Source: an uncultured Ruminococcus sp. (GTDB lineage: Bacteria; Bacillota; Clostridia; Oscillospirales; Ruminococcaceae). Taken from it: 24,240 nucleotides of DNA. The notes under the pieces are model-generated. The model ran no database searches and was not told the DNA's origin. It saw nothing but the letters and a program-made list of their open reading frames with translations. A program made the position numbers and the translations under genes. Location of the stretch: positions 1 through 24,240 of the forward strand of contig CAMAIG010000002.1 in assembly GCA_945835085.1 (NCBI GenBank). The letters run 5' to 3'. This document shows, one piece after another, positions 1 to 6,527 of this stretch (positions are counted from its first letter, which is position 1; each line of letters begins with the position of its first letter).

Positions 1-31
1 TCCCGATCTGGTCTTTCCAACTCTGTTAGAA

Positions 32-466
32 ATGAAAAAAAGGGGGGTATGCCCCGTGGAGAATGAGATAGTTGAAAAAGATGGTGTGCAGGAGTTCGAT
101 GTGATATATGCTGAGACTGTGAGGTCTATGCGGAATTTGGGCACATGGAAGGATGAGTTTCAGCCGAGCGTGGTTAGGTATTGCGAGATGCGGCTGCAAT
201 ATAAGATGCTCATGGAGAGATGGTATGATTGCGGGTGCGTTATTGCTGAGGAATATACTAACAAGGCGGGGGCTACCAATGTTAGGAAGACAGCGCTGTA
301 TATCTCTATCGAGACGCTTAGGCGGGAGCTGCATGAGCTGGAGACCGATCTGGGGCTTACGCCTATCGGCTTGCGGCGTATCAATGATATGCTGAAAAAT
401 GCGGGGAAAAAGACTTCTGCTTTTGGGGAGGCTATCAGGGCTTTGTCGGAGCAGTTCGAGGAGTGA
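32..466 (+). CDS. Phage terminase small subunit, P27 family
   Basis: Small terminase subunits recognise the packaging site on concatemeric phage DNA and hand it to the large subunit. The 144-residue product is helical and carries the family hallmark near its end: a helix (LRRELHELETDLGLTP) leading into GLRRIN, matching the P27 pattern of 'elGLTP-xxR-r'. The length is typical. The ATG at 32 is possible, but a GTG at 56 preceded by the AGGGGGG tract at 40-46 gives better spacing and would remove eight residues. The usual partner, the large subunit, is not adjacent but starts 2.5 kb downstream at 2938, because an accessory block lies between them. Family assignment is from recognised motifs, not a search. 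Confidence 0.8.
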   Translation: MKKRGVCPVENEIVEKDGVQEFDVIYAETVRSMRNLGTWKDEFQPSVVRYCEMRLQYKMLMERWYDCGCVIAEEYTNKAGATNVRKTALYISIETLRRELHELETDLGLTPIGLRRINDMLKNAGKKTSAFGEAIRALSEQFEE

Positions 467-473
467 TGTTACT

Positions 474-692
474 TTGAGGAGCTTAAAACGTATTTTGCGG
501 GTCAAGTGCGATTTTTGCAAGGAGTATATCGTTTGTGACGGGTCTCACACGGTTTTGGGCTTTCGCATGGAGAATGGTACACAGATAAACGCTTGCGGGG
601 ATTGTATTGCGAAGGTCGGTCGAATGAAGCTTAATAATGACAATGAGGGTATTGACAGGCTTTTTGATGAAGCGGGTATCAAGATAGAGTGA
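474..692 (+). CDS. Small Cys-rich (zinc-knuckle-like) protein, copy 1
   Basis: A 72-residue protein of unknown function. I choose the TTG at 474 because it gives a product of exactly the same length as its downstream paralogue, and a GAGGAG sequence lies 11 bases upstream. Cysteines at 12, 15, 21, 41 and 44 with His25 form two CxxC knuckles, which suggests a structural zinc site. The C-terminal third is charged and ends in the motif NDNEGIDRLFDEAG. It is followed 18 bases later by a collinear copy. It could be a small protein-binding or nucleic-acid-binding zinc protein; nothing in the sequence decides this. Confidence 0.6.
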   Translation: MRSLKRILRVKCDFCKEYIVCDGSHTVLGFRMENGTQINACGDCIAKVGRMKLNNDNEGIDRLFDEAGIKIE

Positions 693-710
693 CTTTTCGG
701 AGGGAGCGGC

Positions 711-929
711 TTGACACATACTAAAAGCGGTTTGCGGTTAAAATGCGACATTTGCAAGGGGGATATCCTTTGCGTTAGGACACATACTGTTGTCGGCTTT
801 CGGCTGGAAAGTGGAAGACAGATAAATGCTTGCGGGGTGTGCATCGGCAAGATAGGGCTTTTAAAGCTCAATAATGACAATGAGGGTATTGACAGGTTTT
901 TTGATGAAGCGGGTATCAAGATAGATTGA
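711..929 (+). CDS. Small Cys-rich (zinc-knuckle-like) protein, copy 2
   Basis: A 72-residue paralogue of the preceding gene. The TTG start at 711 is supported by the AGGGAGCGG tract just upstream. All Cys positions (12, 15, 21, 41, 44) and His25 are conserved. By my count 48 of 72 residues match copy 1. The last 21 residues differ at only two positions, and the DNA there is nearly identical. The pair is evidently a tandem duplication. Function unknown; the conserved metal-ligand pattern argues that both copies are functional. Confidence 0.65.
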   Translation: MTHTKSGLRLKCDICKGDILCVRTHTVVGFRLESGRQINACGVCIGKIGLLKLNNDNEGIDRFFDEAGIKID

Positions 930-948
930 TTTTTTCGGAGGGATATAC

Positions 949-1161
949 ATGATACATACTTACGAAATTCCCGATTGTCCTTTGTGCGGGACAGAGCTTA
1001 ACAGACGGGCTAGAATGGACCCGCCCGAAAGGCATCACCCTATCGGGAAGAAAATGAGCTGGTATGAATGCCCGAAATGCGGTTACAAGACCGCCGAATG
1101 CGACTGCTACACGGATGTGCTTGCTGTTGCTTTGAGGGAGGTCAAGGAATATGAAGGGTAA
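949..1161 (+). CDS. Zinc-ribbon-like small protein
   Basis: A 70-residue protein with a two-knuckle zinc ribbon: CPLC at residues 10-13 and CPKC at 41-44, followed by a third cluster ECDC at 50-53. The ATG at 949 is set by GGAGGGATATAC just upstream. Its end overlaps the next gene by 11 bases, so the two are probably translationally coupled. Similar 'restriction alleviation/Lar-like' zinc ribbons occur in phages, and the C-x2-C spacing with an intervening region rich in Arg/His fits that broad class. I cannot assign it specifically. Confidence 0.65.
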   Translation: MIHTYEIPDCPLCGTELNRRARMDPPERHHPIGKKMSWYECPKCGYKTAECDCYTDVLAVALREVKEYEG

Positions 1162-1441
1162 CTGCGAAAAGGTAATTGACGGGGTGCTTGTTCGAAATGC
1201 GGGCGGGGATATGCCCGATGAAGAGATCATGGAGTATATTTCAAGGGGGAGAAAAATGCACGGGTGCATTAAGGCTCTTACCGTTAAGGCTGTGGGTGAT
1301 GATGTAGACTTGCAATATTATACTGCATCGGTACAGTTTGACCGAATACGGCGCATTACGGGATATCTTGTAGGTACTCTTGACAGGTTCAACAACGGCA
1401 AGCGGGCAGAGGAACGGGACAGGGTCAAGCATGATTTGTGA
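1151..1441 (+). CDS. Small protein resembling the C-terminal part of anaerobic ribonucleotide reductase (NrdD-like)
   Basis: A 96-residue protein whose last 30 residues (RITGYLVGTLDRF at 68-80, then a KRAEERDRVKH stretch) resemble the 'RvtGYL..-drfn-aK-aE-rdRvkH' segment at the end of class III ribonucleotide reductases. Free-standing versions of this segment are widespread in phages of Clostridia and are often annotated as NrdD. The enzyme's catalytic cysteines and glycyl-radical loop are absent, so this protein cannot itself reduce ribonucleotides. The N-terminal half contains Cys5 and Cys39 and no recognised domain. It overlaps the zinc-ribbon gene upstream and a tiny hydrophobic ORF downstream. 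A regulatory or nucleotide-sensing role is speculation. Confidence 0.65.
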   Translation: MKGNCEKVIDGVLVRNAGGDMPDEEIMEYISRGRKMHGCIKALTVKAVGDDVDLQYYTASVQFDRIRRITGYLVGTLDRFNNGKRAEERDRVKHDL

Positions 1442-1511
1442 TATTTTGATTATTGTTGCCGCTTTTGCTATAGTTGCTATTGCTATAGCTTTATCGGGGC
1501 ATGATGATTAG
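1431..1511 (+). CDS. 26-residue hydrophobic (single-pass membrane) peptide
   Basis: An ORF beginning at ATG 1431, overlapping the end of the preceding gene by 11 bases, and preceded by GGGACAGGG. The product starts MICDILIIVAAFAIVAIAIA and ends LSGHDD, so almost the whole chain is one transmembrane helix with a charged C-terminal tail. Such overlapping tiny membrane ORFs are common in phage accessory blocks. It could be real or a chance hydrophobic reading. The overlap and upstream purine tract favour real. Confidence 0.45.
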   Translation: MICDILIIVAAFAIVAIAIALSGHDD

Positions 1512-1513
1512 TT

Positions 1514-1541
1514 GGCAAGTTCGGCAAGTTATCGGCAAGTT
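1514..1541 (+). repeat. Three short direct repeats GGCAAGT(T) before the XRE gene
   Basis: The core GGCAAGT begins at 1514, 1523 and 1533, about one helical turn apart, immediately upstream of the HTH regulator. The full 8-mer GGCAAGTT recurs at 2637-2644, and a related GGACAAGTT lies near 2248. A repressor-binding role is inferred from spacing and position. Confidence 0.4.
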
Positions 1542-1570
1542 TTAAAATTGCTTTTGGGCGGGTGATGTTT

Positions 1571-1765
1571 ATGACGGCTATTAAAAAATACCGCTTTCTG
1601 GCTGATATGACCCAAAAGGAGCTTGCTTTAAAAATGGGCGTTTCACAGGCTTGCATTAATATGTGGGAGCGGGGGAAAAGATATCCCGATATTGTCAGTC
1701 TTAAAAAGCTTGCTTTTATTTTGGGCTGTACTACAGATCAGCTCCTTGAAGGTATCCGAATTTAA
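1571..1765 (+). CDS. XRE-family helix-turn-helix regulator (small)
   Basis: A compact HTH_3/Cro-CI-type DNA-binding protein of about 64 residues that is nearly all DNA-binding domain. The HTH segment MTQKELALKMGVSQACINMW is followed by ERGKRYPD and a final helix pair (LKKLAFILGCTTDQLLEGI). I prefer the ATG at 1571, with GGGCGGGTGA upstream, because it places helix 1 at the N terminus; GTG 1562 or ATG 1565 would add two or three residues. It lies between two sets of direct repeats (1514-1541 and 1831-2019), which are candidate binding sites. Its target is unknown. Confidence 0.8.
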   Translation: MTAIKKYRFLADMTQKELALKMGVSQACINMWERGKRYPDIVSLKKLAFILGCTTDQLLEGIRI

Positions 1766-1830
1766 TAAAGGGGTCGAATTCGACTCCCTTGACTTAAACC
1801 TATCGATTTCGAGGGGTTTAAAATACTTAA

Positions 1831-2019
1831 CGTTATTAAACACGCAAAATGCGTTATTAAACACGCAAAATGCGTTATTAAACACGCAAAATGCGTTATT
1901 AAACACGCAAAATGCGTTATTAAACACACGAAATGTGTTGATTAACACTTGAAATGTGTTGATTAACACTTGAAATGTGTTGTATTGTTCATGTGAGTGT
2001 TGGCAATGCTCAAATGAGT
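1831..2019 (+). repeat. Tandem array of about nine 21-bp repeats (iteron-like)
   Basis: Four identical 21-bp units of the form CGTTATTAAACACGCAAAATG start at 1831, 1852, 1873 and 1894. A variant unit starts at 1915. Two identical diverged units (TGTTGATTAACACTTGAAATG) start at 1936 and 1957, and two or more degenerate units follow at 1978 and 1999. Each unit contains a small dyad: GTT-ATTA-AAC in the early type and GTGTT-GATT-AACAC in the later type. There is no spacer between units, so it is not CRISPR. The 21-bp period puts each unit on the same face of the helix, as in iterons, centromere-like sites or operator arrays. It is open in both strands only because 21 is a multiple of three. Confidence 0.85.
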
Positions 2020-2035
2020 GTTGGGAGTGTGTGTT

Positions 2036-2206
2036 GTGAGAGTGTTGGAAAAATTCGTTGAAACTATCAGACCCGAACATATCTTTCCGTTACTGCTTAT
2101 TGCTTTGGATATCGGGGCGGCGGTCATGTATGCAAAAAACGGCGATCACAAAGAAGCTGTTTATTGGGTTGCGGCGGCGGTGCTCAATATCTGCGTTACG
2201 TTTTGA
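2036..2206 (+). CDS. Small membrane protein with two predicted helices
   Basis: A 56-residue protein starting at GTG 2036, chosen because GGGAG at 2022-2026 sits 9 bases upstream. A GTG at 2018 would add six residues but lies inside the degenerate repeat array. Two hydrophobic stretches (HIFPLLLIALDIGAAVMYA and EAVYWVAAAVLNICVTF) flank a short charged loop (KNGDHK). I have the impression that this type of protein recurs among small genes near phage packaging genes, always without assigned function. Its 5' end merges with the decayed end of the repeat array. Confidence 0.6.
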   Translation: MRVLEKFVETIRPEHIFPLLLIALDIGAAVMYAKNGDHKEAVYWVAAAVLNICVTF

Positions 2207-2220
2207 CAGGTAAAGTGTTC

Positions 2221-2236
2221 CCGACATTAATGTCGG
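2221..2236. promoter_or_regulatory. Perfect 16-bp palindrome, possible operator
   Basis: CCGACATTAATGTCGG is a perfect dyad in the 67-base gap between two small genes, 38 bases upstream of the next start. Its symmetry and length suit a dimeric HTH protein; as RNA it could only form a tight hairpin. No T-tract follows, so it is not a terminator. Confidence 0.4.
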
Positions 2237-2273
2237 TGACAAGATGCGGACAAGTTAAATAGGCGGTGAAAAT

Positions 2274-2486
2274 ATGGAAACATCAATCGTTAATAATAGC
2301 GGAGATATAATTGTTGTTATAAAATTTTATAACGGTGAATTTATAAAGATCTGTTGTTCGGGATATCTGTATGACGAGCATACAGAATCGTTCCGATGTT
2401 ACGATGAAAACAAAGAATTGATCTTTATTGCACCGATAGATCGTATTTTATGCGCCTATGAAGATAAATACAGAATTTCCGAATAA
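2274..2486 (+). CDS. Hypothetical small phage protein
   Basis: A 70-residue protein with a clear ribosome-binding site (AGGCGGTGA, 5 bases before ATG 2274). The sequence looks like a small beta-rich fold: alternating hydrophobic strands (IIVVIKFYNGEFIKICC) and a final FIAPIDRILCAYED. I do not recognise a family. It is the last convincing gene before the hairpin-rich region upstream of the large terminase. Confidence 0.55.
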   Translation: METSIVNNSGDIIVVIKFYNGEFIKICCSGYLYDEHTESFRCYDENKELIFIAPIDRILCAYEDKYRISE

Positions 2487-2937
2487 ATGTACATTATGTC
2501 ACCGAAAGGGAGTGAATGCTTGAAAAAGCTTATCGAAAAGCTTATTTTAAGATATCTTTTACGGCACAATGGAATAACGTTATTTGCGGTTTTCCTGCGG
2601 ATTTGCAGATTAAATTGCACTTTTTAGCAAATTACAGGCAAGTTAATGACTTGTTCGGAAATACCGAACAAGTCGGAATTTCCGATATTTATATGCAGCT
2701 TAGAGTACATTTAGGGGTCACGCCCCGAGGCTGCACCACATGGTCTTGGAATGACTGTAAAAATCCCGTTACGCACTGACGGATAGGTGTGACTGTAAGG
2801 AAAAACAGGAAGAACTCCCATCGGGGCATCCGATGATAATAATAATCTGCAAAGCGGATGTCATCCGCTTCTTATAAATATGGCCGTGGGGAGCGGCGAA
2901 AAGCTCCGATCATAAAAGGCGGTGAAGTGGTGATAGC
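2487..2937 (+). ncRNA. Hairpin-rich region, candidate structured RNA (unidentified)
   Basis: About 450 bases without a convincing gene but with several strong inverted repeats. These are an 11-bp perfect stem with a 5-base loop at 2648-2674, a nested stem at 2695-2734 (GCAGC/GCTGC enclosing GGGG/CCCC), CATCGG/CCGATG at 2819-2835, a 19-bp near-perfect dyad AAGCGGATG-T-CATCCGCTT at 2852-2870, and GGAGC/GCTCC at 2890-2907. The density suggests a folded RNA lying directly upstream of the large terminase. I looked for group I intron, riboswitch and tRNA hallmarks and found none. The boundaries are approximate. Confidence 0.35.
2516..2779 (+). CDS. Doubtful ORF overlapping the hairpin-rich region
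   Basis: An 87-codon open frame with a purine-rich AAAGGGAG upstream, but only 3-4 bases separate it from ATG 2516. The product has no recognisable domain and unusual composition (HLGVTPRGCTTWSWNDC near the end). Several long inverted repeats sit inside it, which is easier to explain by RNA structure than by coding. Listed because it cannot be excluded. Confidence 0.25.
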   Translation: MLEKAYRKAYFKISFTAQWNNVICGFPADLQIKLHFLANYRQVNDLFGNTEQVGISDIYMQLRVHLGVTPRGCTTWSWNDCKNPVTH

Positions 2938-4719
2938 GTGAAATTCAAGCATTTTGACAGGGTAATGAATTATGCAAGGTCGGCGGTGGACGGCAGCATT
3001 GATGTTTGTCCCGAGATCAAGCAAAGCTGTGAAAGGTTTTTGCGGGACCTTGAAGATGATCGGTGGGAGTTTTTACCCAAAGATGCGGAATTTGTTATCG
3101 GTCTTATTGAAGGAACGTTATGCCATCAACAGGGGGAACAGCTTAACGGCTTGCCGCTAAGAGGTACACCGTTTATCATGATAGATTATCACTACTTTAT
3201 TGTGTATAATCTGTTGGGCTTTTACTTAAAGGGCACTATTGAGAGGCGTTTTAAAGAGGCTTTTATCATGATACCCCGAAAAAATATCAAGACTACCTTT
3301 GCGGCAAGTCTTGCATGGGCTTTGGGTATACTTAACAGGCGGTCATGTTCCAAAATTTACATTGTGGGAGCGGCGTTAAAGCAGACCCTTGAAAGCTTTA
3401 ATTTTCTCAAATACAACGTGGACAGGCTTGACCCTAATCACGAGGACTTTAGAGTTATTGACAACAACAACGAACACAGCATATCCTGTGACCTGGGTGA
3501 CGGGGCTATGTACATAAATGCGCTTGCTTCTAACCCCGACAAGCAGGACTCTTTTAACTGCAACATTGTTATTGCGGATGAGCTGCACGCTTACAAGACG
3601 CCGAAACAATACAACATATTAAAAGAGGCTACGAAGGCTTACACGAATAAGCTTGTTATCGGCATTACAACGGCGGGCGACAACAAAATATCTTTTTGTT
3701 ACCGCCGCATGGAGTACTGCAAGAAAATCCTTGACGGGACCGTTAAGGCTGAGAGCGAATTTGTATTTATTGCGAAAGCTCCGGAAGACGAACGGGGAAA
3801 TGTTGATTATACAAATCCCGCTGTACACAAAATGGCAAATCCCGCATACGGATTTTCCATCCGTCCTGCGGACATCATGAATGACAGCTTGCAGGCACAA
3901 AATGACCCGCAGCAGAGAAAAGACTTTTTGGCGAAAAGTCTTAATGTGTACACATCTGCAATTAAGTCTTACTTTGACATCAAGACTTTTCAGAACTCCG
4001 ACAGCAAGTACAATTTCACGGTGGAAGAGGCAATAAAGCTTGTTTCCCATTGGTACGGCGGTTCTGACCTTTCTAAGCTTCATGACCTTACGGCGGGGGT
4101 GCTTTGCGGGGAGATCAAGAATTACTACACCGACTCGGAGGGTAATTCACATGATATACTGCTTATCTATCCCCATTGTTGGTTTCCCGTTACGGCGGCG
4201 GCGCAAAAGGCTGATGAAGATGATATACCGCTTTTCGGTTGGCGTGATGATGGCTGGCTCACTATGTCAAATCAAGAGACTGTCAATCACAATGAAATAG
4301 TCAATTGGTTTAAGGCTCAAAGAGATGATAAAAAGTTTATCATTGACCAGGTGGGGCATGACCGCAAATTCTGCCGTGACTATTTCCTTGGTATGAAGGG
4401 CGCAAAGTTTGACATTATCGATCAGCCGCAAAACTATTGGAAAAAGTCGGAGGGCTTTAGGTACATCGAGAAAAAAGCCCGTGACGGGGATATCTATTAT
4501 TTCCACTGTGACGCTTACGAATACTGCGTTTCCAACGTGGCGGCGGTGGAGCTTACGGATGACATGATAAAGTACGAAAAGGTCATGGAACAGCACCGAA
4601 TAGATGTATTTGACGCTTCTGTGTTTGCGGTGATACGAATGCTGGAACGCCGTGAGGAAAGCAATGACATACAGAAACGTAAGGAAAAAGTAAACAAGTG
4701 GTTCGGAAAGAAGGGATAA
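2938..4719 (+). CDS. terL: Phage terminase large subunit (HK97/Terminase_1 type)
   Basis: The packaging motor ATPase and headful/cos nuclease. The 593 residues are a normal full length. The Walker A-like motif is PRKNIKTT at 113-120, and the Walker B motif with catalytic acid is VIADE at 211-215 (followed by LHAY). The C-terminal RNase H-like nuclease is marked by GSDLSKLHDLTAG around 375, a second cluster IIDQVGHDRKF around 470, and RIDVFDASVFAV around 555. Translation starts at GTG 2938 after a GGTGAAGTGGTGA tract. The stop is one base before the portal ATG, so the two are co-translated. The small subunit is 2.5 kb upstream rather than adjacent, which is unusual. Confidence 0.95.
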   Translation: MKFKHFDRVMNYARSAVDGSIDVCPEIKQSCERFLRDLEDDRWEFLPKDAEFVIGLIEGTLCHQQGEQLNGLPLRGTPFIMIDYHYFIVYNLLGFYLKGTIERRFKEAFIMIPRKNIKTTFAASLAWALGILNRRSCSKIYIVGAALKQTLESFNFLKYNVDRLDPNHEDFRVIDNNNEHSISCDLGDGAMYINALASNPDKQDSFNCNIVIADELHAYKTPKQYNILKEATKAYTNKLVIGITTAGDNKISFCYRRMEYCKKILDGTVKAESEFVFIAKAPEDERGNVDYTNPAVHKMANPAYGFSIRPADIMNDSLQAQNDPQQRKDFLAKSLNVYTSAIKSYFDIKTFQNSDSKYNFTVEEAIKLVSHWYGGSDLSKLHDLTAGVLCGEIKNYYTDSEGNSHDILLIYPHCWFPVTAAAQKADEDDIPLFGWRDDGWLTMSNQETVNHNEIVNWFKAQRDDKKFIIDQVGHDRKFCRDYFLGMKGAKFDIIDQPQNYWKKSEGFRYIEKKARDGDIYYFHCDAYEYCVSNVAAVELTDDMIKYEKVMEQHRIDVFDASVFAVIRMLERREESNDIQKRKEKVNKWFGKKG

Positions 4720-4720
4720 A

Positions 4721-5941
4721 ATGAGCAAGAGAAGGAAAAAGCCAAAGGCAAGGGCAGAGCCTAAGGGAAATATTGCGCTTTGGCTCAATGACCGTGAGGA
4801 CGGGAAAATCATCTATCCTACGGGGTACACGCCTTTATCGAAAAACGAAGATGTGCTTTTGTGCGCCGACAAGATAGCGGACATGGTATCGAGTATGACG
4901 ATCATGCTTATGGCAAACGGCGAGAACGGCGATTACCGCATAAAAAATGAGCTTTCCCGAAAGCTTGACATTTGCCCGTGTCGGGGAATGAACCGTAAGA
5001 ATTTTGTATACTGCATTGAGCGGGACATGATACTTTACGGTAATTCCGTTGCTATCCCCGAATTTACATCGGAGGGGTATCTTGACAACATAAGGCTTCT
5101 GGACGGCGGGGAATGCGAGATAGTACAGGACATTGACGGTGGAAGCTATTACATACTTTACAGAGGGGTAAAGCTTTATCCCGATGATGTTTTACATTTT
5201 GTGCTCAATCCTTCGAGGGAAAACCACTTTTGCGGGGACGGGTACAAACACATTATCCGTAAGACCGTTCAAAATCTTTTGCAAGCAAATGCTACTAAAA
5301 ATTCATTTTTGCAATCGAAGTGGCAGCCGTCTCTTATCATTTCGGTTGAATCGGATTCGGAGGAACTGATTGACCCGGAACAGAGGCAGAACATTTTAGG
5401 CTCTTACCGCACGGACGCCGAAAAGGGCGAACCCTGGCTTATCCCTGCGGGGGAAATTAAAGTTGAGAGCATAAAGCCCTTGACGCTCAATGACCTTGCA
5501 ATACAGGACAGCATTAGTCTTGACAGGCGTGTGCTTGCTGCTGCTATCGGCATACCGCCCTTTATGATGGGTGTGGGAGACTTTGACCTTAACAGCTACA
5601 ACAACTTTATAGCTACAAAGATCATGTCTCATGCTATGATAATACAGCAGGAGTTTACCGCAAAGCTTTTATACAGTCATGATATGTATTTTAAGCTCAA
5701 CCCGAAATCTCTCATGCAATACAGCATTTCGGAGAAAATGGGATATGTCAAGGACATGGTTGCGGGGGGCATGATGTGCCGCAATGAGGGACGGCAGGAA
5801 TTTGACCTTGCACCTGTGGACAGGGACGGAATGAATGACTTTATCGTGCTTGAAAACTACATACCCGTTGACAGGGTGGGCGATCAGGAAAAGCTTAAAG
5901 ACAAAGAGGTAAAGGGTGATAGTGAAAATGGAGATGAATAA
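4721..5941 (+). CDS. Phage portal protein, HK97 family
   Basis: This 406-residue protein should form the dodecameric ring at the capsid vertex through which DNA is packaged and ejected. Recognisable HK97-portal features run in order: an N-terminal basic leader, the CADKIADMVSSM helix, the DMILYGNSVAIPE strand near residues 100-112, the DVLHFVLNPSRENHFCGDG loop, and the LDRRVLAAAIGIPPFMMG segment near 270-285 followed by the long YNNFIATKIMSHAM stem helix. It starts one base after the terL stop. Its 3' end overlaps the protease gene. Confidence 0.93.
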   Translation: MSKRRKKPKARAEPKGNIALWLNDREDGKIIYPTGYTPLSKNEDVLLCADKIADMVSSMTIMLMANGENGDYRIKNELSRKLDICPCRGMNRKNFVYCIERDMILYGNSVAIPEFTSEGYLDNIRLLDGGECEIVQDIDGGSYYILYRGVKLYPDDVLHFVLNPSRENHFCGDGYKHIIRKTVQNLLQANATKNSFLQSKWQPSLIISVESDSEELIDPEQRQNILGSYRTDAEKGEPWLIPAGEIKVESIKPLTLNDLAIQDSISLDRRVLAAAIGIPPFMMGVGDFDLNSYNNFIATKIMSHAMIIQQEFTAKLLYSHDMYFKLNPKSLMQYSISEKMGYVKDMVAGGMMCRNEGRQEFDLAPVDRDGMNDFIVLENYIPVDRVGDQEKLKDKEVKGDSENGDE

Positions 5942-6527
5942 AAGGAACTCATATTCCAGGGAGCGGCTTAACGTTCGTGCGGACGAAGGCGGGGAAATGG
6001 TCATTGAGGGCTATTTTGCCGTATTCGGGCAGGAAACGAGGATATTTGACCGCTATTATGAACAGATAGGGCGGGGGGCTTTCGACAACAGCCTTAAAAA
6101 TAATGATATCCGCTGTCTGTTTAATCATGATGACGGTATTGTTTTAGGCCGCATGGGCAATGGCACGCTGTCGCTTCGGGCTGACGATCACGGGCTTTTT
6201 GGCACTGTTAAAATAAATCCCAATGACAGTGCGGCAAAGGATATCTATGAGCGTGTAAAGCGTGGGGATATCAGCGGTTGCTCCTTTGGGTTTTATCCTG
6301 TGACCGAACAGTGCGAGGAACGCATGGACGGCGCACACGTTACCGTTACCGAGGCTGACACGGCAGAGGTTTCTATCTGTACATTTCCCGCCTATGAGGG
6401 TACGGAAATTTCAGCCCGTAAGCGGGACTTTGAGGCAAATCAAAAAGAGGCGGCAAAGCGCAAAAGAGCCGCTTTAAAATCAAGATTGGAGGGCATTAAA
6501 CATGGCAGCAACGGCATTAATACTTAA
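5928..6527 (+). CDS. Prohead maturation protease (HK97-type, peptidase U35)
   Basis: A serine protease that is packaged in the prohead and removes the scaffold domain of the capsid protein. About 199 residues. The catalytic His is in LFNHDD and the Ser in ISGCSFGFYP, the hallmark of the family; the acidic third member is probably in TEADTAEVSI. The typical N-terminal strand GYFAVFGQETRIFDRYYEQI is present. Several in-frame starts exist (GTG 5916, GTG 5922, ATG 5928), all overlapping the portal gene. I use the first ATG; GTG 5922 has slightly better spacing from AAAGGG. The 3' end overlaps the capsid gene start at 6502 by 26 bases. Confidence 0.92.
   Translation: MEMNKRNSYSRERLNVRADEGGEMVIEGYFAVFGQETRIFDRYYEQIGRGAFDNSLKNNDIRCLFNHDDGIVLGRMGNGTLSLRADDHGLFGTVKINPNDSAAKDIYERVKRGDISGCSFGFYPVTEQCEERMDGAHVTVTEADTAEVSICTFPAYEGTEISARKRDFEANQKEAAKRKRAALKSRLEGIKHGSNGINT

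Noticed and set aside
1..66. End of an upstream gene, for example an HNH nuclease often found before terS
   Set aside because: An open frame ends at 64-66, but only about 21 codons are visible with no recognisable motif.
1831..2019. Possible CRISPR array
   Set aside because: The 21-bp units abut with no spacers, and no cas genes are near.
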